This document shows, piece after piece, positions 1 to 7,420 of a stretch of 18,004 nt of DNA (its first letter is position 1; every line of letters starts with the position of its first letter). This DNA is from Planctomycetota bacterium. GTDB lineage: Bacteria; Planctomycetota; PUPC01; DSUN01. The DNA is taken from positions 1 through 18,004 of the forward strand of contig VGYW01000144.1 in NCBI GenBank assembly GCA_016872875.1, in the 5' to 3' direction. The position numbers were made by a program, and so were the translations under genes. A model generated the notes under the pieces. That model was not told where the DNA came from and made no database searches. It saw only the letters and a list, made by a program, of their open reading frames with translations.

Positions 1-492
1 GGCACCGACGACACGGGGCCTGTGGAGGTCGAGGGCACCGGCACCTTCCCCACGGATGGCCTCTACGATTCGGCGGTCACCTGGAAGGTCGAGTGCCGCT
101 ACGCCAACGGCCTGAAGATGGTCTACGCCGACCAGGGCCAGGTCGCCCACGGCGTGAAGTTCATCGGCACCGACGGCTGGGTCTACGTCCACCGCGGCGC
201 CATCACCGCCGAGCCCAAGTCATTGCTCACCACTGCCATCGGCCCCAACGAAGTCCACCTCTACGACAGCCCCGACCACCACGCGAACTTCATCCACTGC
301 GTCAAGACCCGGCGGCGCACCATCTGTCCCGTGGAGGTGGCCCATCGGTCGGTGACGGTGTGCCATTTGACCAACATCTGCCTGTGGCTTGGCCGCAAGG
401 TGCGCTGGGACCCCGCGGCCGAGCATTTCATCAACGACCCCGAGGCCGAGCGGCACGTCTCCCGCGCCATGCGCAGCCCCTGGCGCCTGTGA
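1..492 (+). CDS. Gfo/Idh/MocA family oxidoreductase, C-terminal part (partial)
   Basis: The frame is open from the first base of the window and ends at a TGA at 490-492, giving the last 163 residues of a longer protein. The visible part has the beta-sheet pattern of the Gfo/Idh/MocA C-terminal domain: a segment on a comparison of wild-type-like content (WKVECRYANGLKMVY), then GVKFIGTDGWVYVHRG, then the HHANFIHCVKTRRRTICPVE segment and the closing helix with AHRSVTVCHLTNICLWLGR. In this family the N-terminal half is a Rossmann NAD(P)-binding domain, which lies outside the window. Members oxidise or reduce sugars, inositols and related polyols; the substrate here cannot be told. A second, different member of the family lies at the other end of the window on the opposite strand. 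Family call is firm, function is not. Confidence 0.88.
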   Translation, partial: GTDDTGPVEVEGTGTFPTDGLYDSAVTWKVECRYANGLKMVYADQGQVAHGVKFIGTDGWVYVHRGAITAEPKSLLTTAIGPNEVHLYDSPDHHANFIHCVKTRRRTICPVEVAHRSVTVCHLTNICLWLGRKVRWDPAAEHFINDPEAERHVSRAMRSPWRL

Positions 493-515
493 GCCGGCCC
501 GCCTGTCACAGGTGC

Positions 516-619
516 GATTCAGACGCGGGCTCTCCGCCTCGTGTTCCCGCCCCCACCGACCTTGCGGCAGCGGGGCAGGAACCCAGAGGCTCTGCGTTGC
601 CCCTCCTTACGTCTGAATC
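516..619. repeat. 104-bp imperfect inverted repeat after the first gene
   Basis: The ends are a perfect 10-bp inverted pair, GATTCAGACG (516-525) and CGTCTGAATC (610-619). Inside them nest further pairs: GCCTC/GAGGC (536-540/586-590), TTCC/GGAA (544-547/578-581) and GCCCC/GGGGC (549-553/572-576). There is no T-run, so a classical intrinsic terminator is not obvious. It may be a REP- or MITE-like element, or a strong hairpin that protects the 3' end of the upstream mRNA. The inner 17 bases 546-562 recur with one change at 9196-9212. Confidence 0.6.
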
Positions 620-790
620 ACAGCTCCGTCAGTGGGTCCAATAACGCATTTGTACGCACCAGCGCACGCGATCGCTCGCCCCTTTGGGGCAAGCGCCCTG
701 CTGGCGGCCTTCCGGACCGCCGCGGGACCCGTCCAAGCCCGTCATCGCAGCCTCTACACGATGGCCCCTTGACAATAGCCGTCGGTGCGC

Positions 791-826
791 AGATGATTGC
801 AGAGTCATATGACTCTGCAATCATCT
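791..826. repeat. Perfect 36-bp palindrome
   Basis: The left half AGATGATTGCAGAGTCAT (791-808) is followed with no gap by its exact reverse complement (809-826), centred on CATATG. The next pair outward (c790, c827) does not match, so 36 bp is the full extent. A TTGACA sits at 769-774, and the palindrome falls where its -10 box would be, although that -10 match is poor. An operator for a dimeric or tetrameric regulator, or a cruciform-forming element, are the two readings. No regulator gene is adjacent. Confidence 0.85.
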
Positions 827-990
827 CCGTGCCAGCGGGCAGCCCTGTTCCGGCCAAGTGCCTCCGCTCGGGCTCGACGGGCGGCAGACGCTGAGGTCGC
901 AGCCTCTCGGAGGATGGCGGGTAAGGCCGCGGAGTGGCTGCCAGCCATCGCCCCAGCAGGATGCGTTCGGTGGAGGCGATGGGGTGACGT

Positions 991-1018
991 GCGGTGGCGG
1001 GTGCAAGTCCGTTACCGC
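991..1018. repeat. Hairpin upstream of the promoter at 1039
   Basis: GCGGTGGCGG (991-1000) can pair with CCGTTACCGC (1009-1018) around an 8-base loop, with two G-U pairs. It resembles, in reverse orientation, the stretch around 637-667, which suggests it is the outer part of a degenerate inverted repeat centred on the 36-bp palindrome. Confidence 0.4.
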
Positions 1019-1038
1019 GCCCTCCGTCAGACCCCGCC

Positions 1039-1066
1039 TTGACACCGAGGCAGAGCGGCCTACAAT
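1039..1066 (+). promoter_or_regulatory. Sigma70-type promoter for the membrane propeller gene
   Basis: TTGACA (1039-1044) and TACAAT (1061-1066) are separated by 16 bases. A start near 1073 would give a leader of about 68 nt to the ATG at 1141. Confidence 0.6.
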
Positions 1067-1140
1067 CAGATACCCCTGATGCGCAGGCTCAACAGCCTCC
1101 GACCATATGGAAATGGGCCTCCGGGTAGAGAGTCGCGCGC

Positions 1141-3213
1141 ATGCCTGAGCCCCTCACATTTCGTTCCCGGTGCGACACGAGCATCTTCACGGTCCTCGCG
1201 TTTATCGCCGTCGTGGCCGGCAACCTACTCGTCAACCTGGATTTCCTGAAGCACCTGCCAAGAGAAGGCTATCCCGTGGGGACGGCCATTGCAGCGTTGG
1301 TCATCGCGTGCGTGGTCCGCTTGGCGGCCGTGCTCGCATTGAGCCGCGAGACCATCCTTGTAGATGATGAGGGACTGACGCGTCGCTGGCTCTTCGGCAC
1401 TCGCAGGATCGCCTGGCACGAGGTGCAGGAGGCCAAGCTGCCGTGGGGCGGGCTCTTCTGGCCGCCGGCTATCCAACTGAGGCTGGACCGCCCGAAGCCG
1501 AAGTTCTGGAGCTTGAGCCGAGGCGAGCCGCGCTGGTTCGCGTTCGGCGACGACTATGAGGGCTTCCCCCGCCTGCTCGGCGAGGTGCTGGCCCGCGTGC
1601 CTCACGCCACGCTGAGCGCGAATCTGCGGGCCTACCTGCGGGCGCCCAACGAGGTGGCCTGGCGCCACCGCCTGCCGGCGCTTCTGACGCTCACGGCGAA
1701 CGTGGGGGCGCTCTGCTGGCTCCTGGGCCTGATGCTCTCGGGCAGCGCTTCGGCACGCTCCTGGGTAGAAGGAGCGGCTGTGCTGGCTCTGCTCAGCGTC
1801 TTCCCGATGGTTGGTGGAGCCTTGGGGCGCGAGTGGCGCTGGAAGCCGTCGTTAGTGACCGTCTACGGGCTGGCTGTGCCGGCTACGTGTTCCAACCTGG
1901 GTCCGTCGGCCAGCATGGGGCGTGGGGAGACCTTCCTGCTCCTGGCGGCGGGGTGCCTTGCCTGCGCGATCGCGACCCTGCTCATCTGTCTGCCCTGGCG
2001 ACCCCGGGCGTGGCAGGCAATCGTGCTCTACTCGGGAGTGGCCGCGGCTCTCCTCGGTTGGACGCACTGGCGAGCCGGCGTCGAACCCTTCGCCTTCGGC
2101 GCCACGGAGGTGCTGAGGCCGGGGCCATCGCATGTGGCATGGTCGGCAGATGGGCGGTGGGTGTGCGGGATCAGCCCACCCCGCGATGGGGGGCGCAAAT
2201 GGGTTTGCTACGTTGTGGATAGCCGATCGCTCGCGGTCAGGTCATTCCCCATCCCACACTACGGCTATTGGCACGTTATGCCGAACGCGCGGCGCGTGTT
2301 CTACCGTGACTGGCGAGCGGTCGAGGGCGAGGGGAAGTCGCTATGCCACGAGCTCTGGACGCTCGACACGGCGCGCGGCGAGGTCAGGCGCCTGCACGGG
2401 GGGCCGGAGCTGTCTTTGTCCGACGTGTGCGCTCTGTCACCTGACCACGGCCAGCTCGTCTTCGTTGCCGGGCCGGAGCGGGGGAAGCGCGCCGTCCATG
2501 TCGTTGGGGTGGACGACCTGTCCGTAAGGAAGCTCGATGTTCATCTCGACTTCGCGCGGGCGTCGCGCGCCCTGTGGCGAAGCGATGGCCAACTGCTCCT
2601 CGTCGAGGAGCCTGCGCGTGAGGACAGGGACAAGACGGTGGTTTTCTGGGCCGTGCCGCCCGATGGCAGGGCGCCCACGTGCCTCTATCGCAAGGCAAGC
2701 GCTCGGGACAACGCGCGTGTTTCTCCAAACGGTCGCTGGGCCATCGTCTGGACGGAGGCGGGAGTTGAACTTGTTGACCTCCTGAGCGGGAAATGTCGAA
2801 CGATCAAGCCATGCCCCGGGTGGACGGGGGAGACAGGCTTGCTCTGGTCGCCCGACGGAGATACCCTTGCGTTCCAGGACCGCGATGAGCGCACCTTCGT
2901 GGTCGTGAAGGCGCTGACAGGGGAGGTATCCCGCCCCTACACGGCGCCCGATGGGGTCATCGAGCTGGTCGCCCTCTCGAAGGGCGCGCGCTACGCCTTG
3001 TGTACCGTGCTCGGAGACCTCGGGGTCCGCGCGCGCATCATTGACGTAGCCAGCGGCCGTGCCAGAACCCTCCGCAGATGGATGAGCCTTGGGGAGAGCC
3101 TGTTGGGCCAGGCCTACTGGTCACCTGCCGAGACGCTGCTGGAGGTGACCGACTGGCAGAACGTGCTCGCCCCAGAGCAGCCGGTGCGGTTCGGGTTCTA
3201 CCAGGTGGAGTGA
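1141..3213 (+). CDS. Multi-pass membrane protein with PH-like region and C-terminal beta-propeller
   Basis: I do not recognise a named family for the whole 690-residue protein. Two hydrophobic helices (about 14-34 and 46-67) are followed by a soluble segment at about 68-150 with the ETILVDDEGLTRRWLFGTRRI pattern typical of bacterial PH-like membrane domains. Four or five more membrane helices follow (about 178-200, 209-228, 237-252, 264-285, 291-308). From about residue 325 to the end there are WD40/TolB-like propeller blades, seen as repeated WSADGRW, LSPDHGQLVF, WRSDGQLLLV, VSPNGRWAIV and WSPDGDTLAF motifs, about seven in all. The propeller is probably on one face of the cytoplasmic membrane and suits protein or ligand binding. 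The start is the ATG preceded by a weak purine-rich GGTAGAGAG; a good promoter lies upstream. Base composition looks somewhat less GC-rich than the neighbours. Function unknown. Confidence 0.8.
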   Translation: MPEPLTFRSRCDTSIFTVLAFIAVVAGNLLVNLDFLKHLPREGYPVGTAIAALVIACVVRLAAVLALSRETILVDDEGLTRRWLFGTRRIAWHEVQEAKLPWGGLFWPPAIQLRLDRPKPKFWSLSRGEPRWFAFGDDYEGFPRLLGEVLARVPHATLSANLRAYLRAPNEVAWRHRLPALLTLTANVGALCWLLGLMLSGSASARSWVEGAAVLALLSVFPMVGGALGREWRWKPSLVTVYGLAVPATCSNLGPSASMGRGETFLLLAAGCLACAIATLLICLPWRPRAWQAIVLYSGVAAALLGWTHWRAGVEPFAFGATEVLRPGPSHVAWSADGRWVCGISPPRDGGRKWVCYVVDSRSLAVRSFPIPHYGYWHVMPNARRVFYRDWRAVEGEGKSLCHELWTLDTARGEVRRLHGGPELSLSDVCALSPDHGQLVFVAGPERGKRAVHVVGVDDLSVRKLDVHLDFARASRALWRSDGQLLLVEEPAREDRDKTVVFWAVPPDGRAPTCLYRKASARDNARVSPNGRWAIVWTEAGVELVDLLSGKCRTIKPCPGWTGETGLLWSPDGDTLAFQDRDERTFVVVKALTGEVSRPYTAPDGVIELVALSKGARYALCTVLGDLGVRARIIDVASGRARTLRRWMSLGESLLGQAYWSPAETLLEVTDWQNVLAPEQPVRFGFYQVE

Positions 3214-3238
3214 CGCCAACGAAGCAGGAGAGCACAAG

Positions 3239-3817
3239 ATGGCCACAGGGACTTCGGTGAGGTACGCGTCGGCCCTTCTGGTGTGCGTGGTTTCAGCGGC
3301 TCTCGGCGCGGCGGCGGAACGGCCGGCTGTGGTGAGTGCCGCCGACTTCGCGCGGCCCGACAGCCCGACCGCCGGGCTCCAGGAGGCCATTGGCGCGCTG
3401 CCGAAGGAGGGGGGCGTCGTGAGCATCCCGCCGGGCACCTACGTGCTGCGGCAGGCGCTGGTGCTGCGCTCGCACGTCACCCTTCGCGGCGCCGGCTCCA
3501 CCACCATCCTCACCCGCGGCAAGCAGGCGCACACCAAGCTCGCCAAGCCAGCCCGAAAGGGCGAGACGGCCATCGAGGTCGAAACCACCGACGGCTTCCG
3601 GCCCGGCGACGAGGTGGCACTGATGGACGACCCGATGCACGGCTGGTACATGGCCCACGGCATCGTGCTCGGCATCGAGGAGTGCGAGAAGAGCGACCAC
3701 AACGTGGTGGCGGCCAACCTCTGCGAGGGCAACGCCCAAGGCGGCATCGCCATCGTCGGCAAGAACACCCAGGCCACCGGCAACGTCGGCACCCTCGCCC
3801 GCGCTCAGGGCAAGTAG
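3239..3817 (+). CDS. Exported pectate-lyase-like protein, apparently internally deleted
   Basis: A signal peptide (YASALLVCVVSAALGAAAE, residues 8-26) leads into the N-terminal cap of a right-handed parallel beta-helix protein: SAADFARPDSPTAGLQEAI, a GGVVSIPPGTYVL segment, then LRSHVTLRGAGSTTILTRG. At about residues 140-146 the sequence jumps from the MHGWYMAHGIVLGIE segment directly to ECEKSDHNVVAANLCEGNA and GGIAIVGKNTQATGN, which look like late beta-helix rungs. Relatives with this cap are normally several hundred residues long; this one has 192. The most likely reading is an in-frame loss of the central rungs, so the polysaccharide-binding groove would be gone. A good AGGAG precedes the ATG, and the gene follows the upstream one by 25 bp, probably in one transcript. 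Its last 13 bp overlap the 3' end of the opposing lactonase gene. Whether it still works is doubtful. Confidence 0.75.
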   Translation: MATGTSVRYASALLVCVVSAALGAAAERPAVVSAADFARPDSPTAGLQEAIGALPKEGGVVSIPPGTYVLRQALVLRSHVTLRGAGSTTILTRGKQAHTKLAKPARKGETAIEVETTDGFRPGDEVALMDDPMHGWYMAHGIVLGIEECEKSDHNVVAANLCEGNAQGGIAIVGKNTQATGNVGTLARAQGK

Positions 3818-4971
3818 CGGACGCAGACGGGGGCCGGGATGTCGGCCTTGACGCCGGCCGGTGTGAGAGCGCCGCTCTTGGGGTCAATGCGGAAGACGAC
3901 GACAGAGGCGGAGTTCTGGTTGGCGGCGAGGAGCCAGGCGCCGGCCGGCTCGATGGCGAAGTTGCGCGGGTTCTTGCCCTGGGTCGGCTCGTGGCCGGCC
4001 GGCGTCAGCTTGCCCGTCTCGGCGTCAACCGCGAAGATGGCGATGCTGTCGTGCCCGCGGTTCGAGCCGTAGAGGAACTTGCCCGACGGGTGCACCACCA
4101 CCTCGGCGGTGGAGTCGGCCGGTGTCGTCTCGCGGCCCTCGGGCAGGGTGCGCACCGTCTGAAGCTCCCTCAGCGCCCCGCGCTCGGCGTCGTAGGCGAA
4201 CGCCGTGACGGTCATCCCCATCTCGTTGATGACGTAGGCGAAGCGGCCGTTGGGGTGGAACGCGAAGTGCCGTGGCCCGGCGCCTGGGGCCACGGAGGCG
4301 GACGGCGGGTCGTTGGGCGTCAGGGCGCCTTTCGCCGCGTCGAAGCGATAGATGAGGAGCTTATCGAGTCCCAGGTCGGCGGCGAAGGCGAAGCGGCCGG
4401 CGGGGTCGAGATTGATCGAGTGGGCGTGCGGCCCCTCCTGCCGCCTGGGGTCGTGGCCCTTGCCCTGGTGCTGGATCGTGCAGGAGGGCTCCTCGAGCGA
4501 GCCGTCGGCGGCGATGGGGAGGATGGCGACGCTGCCGCCGCTGTAGTTGGCCACGAGCAGGTTCTTCCCCTCCTTGTCCACCGTCACGTGGCAGGGTCCG
4601 GCTCCGCCCGAGCGCTGCGAGTTGAGGGGCGTGAGCTTGCCCGTGCCGGGCGCGATGGCGAAGGCACTCACGGAGCCGCTCGACTTGCCCTTGAAGCTGC
4701 CGATCTCGCCGACTGCGTAGAGGAAGCGCTTTGAGGGGTGGATGGCGAGGAACGTGGGATTCGTGGCCTCGGCAGCCAGCTCAGGCGCGGAGAGCTTGCC
4801 CGTTGCGAGGTCAAGCTCCATCAGGTAGATGCCCTTGCTCTCCTTCCAGGTGTACGTGCCGACGTAGACGCGGAGCTTCCCCATCTTGGCCTCCTCGCCG
4901 CCGCGCGCGGCGGCAAGACACACGACAAGGGCGTGGGCGAGCAACATCAACCACTGGGATGCTGGTGTCAT
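3805..4971 (-). CDS. Lactonase family seven-bladed beta-propeller protein (6-phosphogluconolactonase type), exported
   Basis: The 388-residue protein has the features of the Pgl/YbhE-like lactonase family: YVGTYTWKESKGIYLMELD at about 36-54, GGAGPCHVTVD (122-132), VANYSGGSVAILP (140-152), GPHAHSINLDPAGRFAFAADLG (about 170-191), GPRHFAFHPNGRFAYVINE (222-240), VVVHPSGKFLYGSNRGHDSI and NPRNFAIEPAGAWLLAANQ. The family member in E. coli hydrolyses 6-phosphogluconolactone, but many relatives act on other lactones. Here a hydrophobic N-terminus (LMLLAHALVVCLAAARGG) points to export, which argues against a cytosolic pentose phosphate role. I keep the ATG at 4971 because it includes that signal; the AAGGAGG upstream is about 25 nt away, which is long. 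Met30 would be a leaderless alternative. It lies 34 bp downstream of the aspartic protease gene, in the same direction, so co-transcription is likely. Confidence 0.88.
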   Translation of the reverse strand: MTPASQWLMLLAHALVVCLAAARGGEEAKMGKLRVYVGTYTWKESKGIYLMELDLATGKLSAPELAAEATNPTFLAIHPSKRFLYAVGEIGSFKGKSSGSVSAFAIAPGTGKLTPLNSQRSGGAGPCHVTVDKEGKNLLVANYSGGSVAILPIAADGSLEEPSCTIQHQGKGHDPRRQEGPHAHSINLDPAGRFAFAADLGLDKLLIYRFDAAKGALTPNDPPSASVAPGAGPRHFAFHPNGRFAYVINEMGMTVTAFAYDAERGALRELQTVRTLPEGRETTPADSTAEVVVHPSGKFLYGSNRGHDSIAIFAVDAETGKLTPAGHEPTQGKNPRNFAIEPAGAWLLAANQNSASVVVFRIDPKSGALTPAGVKADIPAPVCVRYLP

Positions 4972-5005
4972 GGCGTGTTGCGGTGCCGGGCACCTGCCTC
5001 CTTCT

Positions 5006-5386
5006 TCATTTCGCCAGGACGTGAGGGATGTTTGGGCTTTCGGGATTCACCACCACGGTCCTCTGCGATGGCGAGATCACGAGGTCCATGTCCTCCATCG
5101 GCACGGCCCCGAGGAGCACTTCGTCGCCCAGCACGATGGCCCCAACGTAGCAGTTGCGGTTCTCGAACACCACCTCGATCGGCCCCACATAGGGCACCAC
5201 GTGCTTCTTGGCGTCGGCGGCAGTCACCTCTCGCACGCGGTCGCTCTTGAGCTGCAACTGAAGCGCGATGTGTTCGGGAATGCTGAGCGTCATGGCCCCC
5301 GTGTCCGCGATGGCCCTCACCCTGACCCTCTTGAGGTCAGGCCGACTTGGGTTCCCCAGCTCGATCTCGGCGTACACGTAACCCAT
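5006..5386 (-). CDS. Clan AA (retropepsin-like) aspartic protease
   Basis: The 126-residue protein matches the small single-domain clan AA aspartic proteases found in cyanobacteria and planctomycetes. The catalytic motif is DTGA at residues 28-31, followed by LSIPEHIALQLQL; the C-terminal signature LGDEVLLGAVPMEDMDLVI is at 87-104, and the end NPESPNIPHVLAK is typical. Active enzymes of this clan are homodimers with one Asp from each chain. There is no signal peptide, so it is cytosolic unless exported by another route. The start is firm: AAAGGAGG lies 7 nt before the ATG. Substrate is unknown. It is the first gene of a probable two-gene minus-strand unit with the lactonase. Confidence 0.9.
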   Translation of the reverse strand: MGYVYAEIELGNPSRPDLKRVRVRAIADTGAMTLSIPEHIALQLQLKSDRVREVTAADAKKHVVPYVGPIEVVFENRNCYVGAIVLGDEVLLGAVPMEDMDLVISPSQRTVVVNPESPNIPHVLAK

Positions 5387-5487
5387 CGCCTGTCCTCCTT
5401 TCCCATCTAAACCCTATCGTGCCCGTGCCCGAAAGTCAAGCGCCGCTCCTCTTGCTCCGCCGCGGATCGAACGGTCGCGGCTGGAGG

Positions 5488-5519
5488 GGAACGGCTTGCC
5501 GTTCCGAGGGCATCGGAAC
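5488..5519 (-). promoter_or_regulatory. Two mutually exclusive hairpins in the leader of the protease/lactonase transcript
   Basis: GGAACGGC (5488-5495) pairs with GCCGTTCC (5498-5505). The GTTCCGA at 5501-5507 can instead pair with TCGGAAC at 5513-5519. The two share 5501-5505, so only one can form at a time. There is no T-run after either, so if it is a switch it would act on translation or RNA stability. Function is inferred only. Confidence 0.4.
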
Positions 5520-5585
5520 CCATGGCGGGTGTCAGAATCGAGCCGAAGAGGGGAGCGAGCAAGCCGAAGTCGTGGCCGTGGGCGT

Positions 5586-5614
5586 TGTATAGCACATGGA
5601 GGCCCGGCTGTCAA
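5586..5614 (-). promoter_or_regulatory. Sigma70-type promoter for the aspartic protease and lactonase genes
   Basis: Read on the minus strand, TTGACA (5614-5609) and TATACA (5591-5586) are separated by 17 bases. Transcription would begin near 5580, leaving a leader of about 190 nt. Confidence 0.6.
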
Positions 5615-5650
5615 CTCGTGTAACGGGACTGTAACTTGCCCGGATTTGCC

Positions 5651-5678
5651 TTGCGGAATGGCCGGGCCGCGCTATAAT
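5651..5678 (+). promoter_or_regulatory. Sigma70-type promoter for the first STN-TPR gene
   Basis: TTGCGG (5651-5656), 16 bases, then TATAAT (5673-5678) followed by CC. The same arrangement, TTGCG with a 16-base spacer and TATAATCC, precedes rsmB at 9282. The leader would be about 44 nt. Confidence 0.6.
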
Positions 5679-5728
5679 CCAAGTGGAGATGAGCGAAGGC
5701 CAGAGGCAGTGACGCCAGGAGTTGTGCC

Positions 5729-7408
5729 ATGGTGAACTTGCGAGTGCGAGCGTTGAGCTGGCCGCTCCTGGGCCTGCTCGGGCTGCTGCCGGCGTGCGCG
5801 GTGGGGGCGGAGGCCACGGGTCCCGCGAAGCCGCCCGGTCCCGCCAAACAGCAGCTCTCGCCTGACGAGCAGGCCGCACACGACATCCTCGAACGCTACA
5901 AGGCCGACGCGAAGATCAAGCAGGACCAGTCGCGGGTCCTGGCCGAGCAGCACTTCAGGACGGGAAGGGCACACTTCGACCTGGGCGCATGGGGGGCGGC
6001 TCGCGAGCACTTCCAGAAGGCCGTGGCACTCGACCCCACCCACAAGGAGGCGCAGGACCACCTTCGGAAGACGGCGGGCCTCCTGGGCCTCAAGGAGGGC
6101 AGCCCAGGCCTCGTTGACTCGGTGGTGGCCCAGGAGAAGGTGCGGCGCGAGGCGCAGATGATCCAGCTCCTGAGCCTCTTCGAGCAGGCGAAGGCCGCCT
6201 ACGCGCGGGGGCAGTTCGCCGAGGCACTCGAACTCTTCATCCGCGTGAAGGCCAAAGCCAACTTCCTCGCCCCCCATCTCGACACCTCGAAGGTGGCGGA
6301 GGATGCCGAGAAGGGCATCCAGCAGTCCAAGGCGGCCATTGACCGCCAGCGCAGCGAGGGCGAGCAGGAGCAGCGCCGCCGGGCCGCCGCGGAAGCCGAA
6401 AGGCTCCGCAGGGAGGGCCAGAGCCTCGCCGCCGAGCGTCGCGAGGCCCAGCTCGCCCAGGCCCTCTCCCTCTTCGGCGAGCACCGCTACGGCCAGGCCC
6501 GCAAGCTCTGCGACGAGGTGCTGCGCCACGACCCCGCCAACGCCTCGGCTGCCGCGCTCCGCGACAACGCCCTCCAGGCCGCCAGAGCCGAGGGCATCGC
6601 GCAAGCCATCAACGCCCGCGCCTCCGAAACCAGCCTCCTCATGCGGCAGCTCACCGCCTACACCATCCCCCAGAACTGCATCATCTCCATCTCGCGCCAG
6701 CGCATCGAGGAGCTGCGCAACCGCAAGGGCGACCCGCTCTACGAATCGAGCCTCAAGCCGCCCGAGGAATGGGAGAAGCGCATCCGCGAATCGCTCGAAA
6801 AGAAGGTCACGTTCGATTTTGTCGAGACGCCTTTCCCTGACGTGCTCTCGTTCCTCGGCTCGCTGACGGGCGTCACGCTGGTGCTCGACACCGAGGCGGT
6901 GAAGGGTGCGAGCCCGAACGTCACCCTCCGCGTGCAGGAGATGCGCCTGGAGGCGGCGCTCAACTGGCTCTGCAAGCTCGCCGGGCTCGGCTACACGCTC
7001 CGCGACGAGGCGGTCTTCATCTCGCGGCCCGAACGCATCCACGACACCCCGGTGCTGCGGATGTACGACATCACGGACCTGACGATTGGCATCAAGAACT
7101 TCAAGGGGCGCCAACGCGCCCTGGCCACCGACACCGGCTTCGGGGCACAGCAGAATGTCCGCGACTTCTTCGAGGACGAGGAGGATGAGGACGAGTCGGA
7201 GAAGCCGCTCTCGGGGGCCGAGATGGTGGAGTTCCTCAAGCGCATCGCCGCCCCGACCGGCCCGGAGGACGATGCCGGCCTGGAAAGGGTCCAGCAGGTG
7301 CTCGGCCTCCCGCGCGACGAGCGCCCCGGCAAGGCCCAGGAGCTGGTTGACCTGATCGGCGTCACCATTGGCGGCCGGTCGTACATCGGCGTGAAGACCC
7401 GCGAGTAA
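5729..7408 (+). CDS. Exported TPR protein with C-terminal STN (secretin/TonB N-terminal-like) domain, copy A
   Basis: An N-terminal signal (SWPLLGLLGLLPACAVGA) sends this 559-residue protein across the membrane; the LPAC could be a poor lipobox. Then come a TPR at about 71-105 (HFRTGRAHFDLGAWGAAREH and the following helix), a second TPR-like pair at about 150-175, a charged coiled-coil stretch at about 195-245, and another TPR at about 248-282. Residues 348-423 form an STN-like fold: KVTFDFVETPFPDVLSFLGS, then NVTLRVQEMRLEAALNWLC and YTLRDEAVFIS, as in the N-terminal domains of secretins and TonB-dependent receptors. An acidic run (about 472-483) and a short tail follow. No secretin channel domain is present. 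The start has AGGAG 7 nt upstream. It is the most diverged of three paralogues in the window and has an extra C-terminal tail of about 40 residues. Role unknown; protein binding in the periplasm is likely. Confidence 0.8.
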   Translation: MVNLRVRALSWPLLGLLGLLPACAVGAEATGPAKPPGPAKQQLSPDEQAAHDILERYKADAKIKQDQSRVLAEQHFRTGRAHFDLGAWGAAREHFQKAVALDPTHKEAQDHLRKTAGLLGLKEGSPGLVDSVVAQEKVRREAQMIQLLSLFEQAKAAYARGQFAEALELFIRVKAKANFLAPHLDTSKVAEDAEKGIQQSKAAIDRQRSEGEQEQRRRAAAEAERLRREGQSLAAERREAQLAQALSLFGEHRYGQARKLCDEVLRHDPANASAAALRDNALQAARAEGIAQAINARASETSLLMRQLTAYTIPQNCIISISRQRIEELRNRKGDPLYESSLKPPEEWEKRIRESLEKKVTFDFVETPFPDVLSFLGSLTGVTLVLDTEAVKGASPNVTLRVQEMRLEAALNWLCKLAGLGYTLRDEAVFISRPERIHDTPVLRMYDITDLTIGIKNFKGRQRALATDTGFGAQQNVRDFFEDEEDEDESEKPLSGAEMVEFLKRIAAPTGPEDDAGLERVQQVLGLPRDERPGKAQELVDLIGVTIGGRSYIGVKTRE

Positions 7409-7420
7409 ATGAAGCGCTTT

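Larger units (their letters stand above)
493..1140. other. 648-bp non-coding spacer
   Basis: I see no convincing gene here. Short open frames on both strands run through the palindrome at 791-826 and have no ribosome binding site or recognisable protein content. The spacer holds a 104-bp imperfect inverted repeat, a GCCCC-TTT-GGGGC hairpin (678-690), a perfect 36-bp palindrome, a hairpin at 991-1018 and the promoter of the gene at 1141. Confidence 0.7.
5387..5728. other. 342-bp divergent intergenic region
   Basis: No gene is visible. The region holds two back-to-back promoters (minus strand 5586-5614, plus strand 5651-5678) with their -35 boxes 36 bp apart, and a roughly 190-nt leader for the minus-strand genes that contains two overlapping hairpins. 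Confidence 0.65.

Noticed and set aside
618..857. Small open frames on both strands across the 36-bp palindrome
   Set aside because: They share residues only because the palindrome reads the same on both strands; neither has a ribosome binding site or protein-like composition.
991..1018. tRNA-like T-arm (GTGCAAGTCC)
   Set aside because: The hairpin pairs across the putative T-loop and no acceptor, D or anticodon stems can be drawn around it.
4811..4993. GTG start at 4993 close behind the AAGGAGG
   Set aside because: That frame is not the lactonase frame and stops after 60 codons without recognisable content. The lactonase ATG at 4971 keeps a signal peptide.
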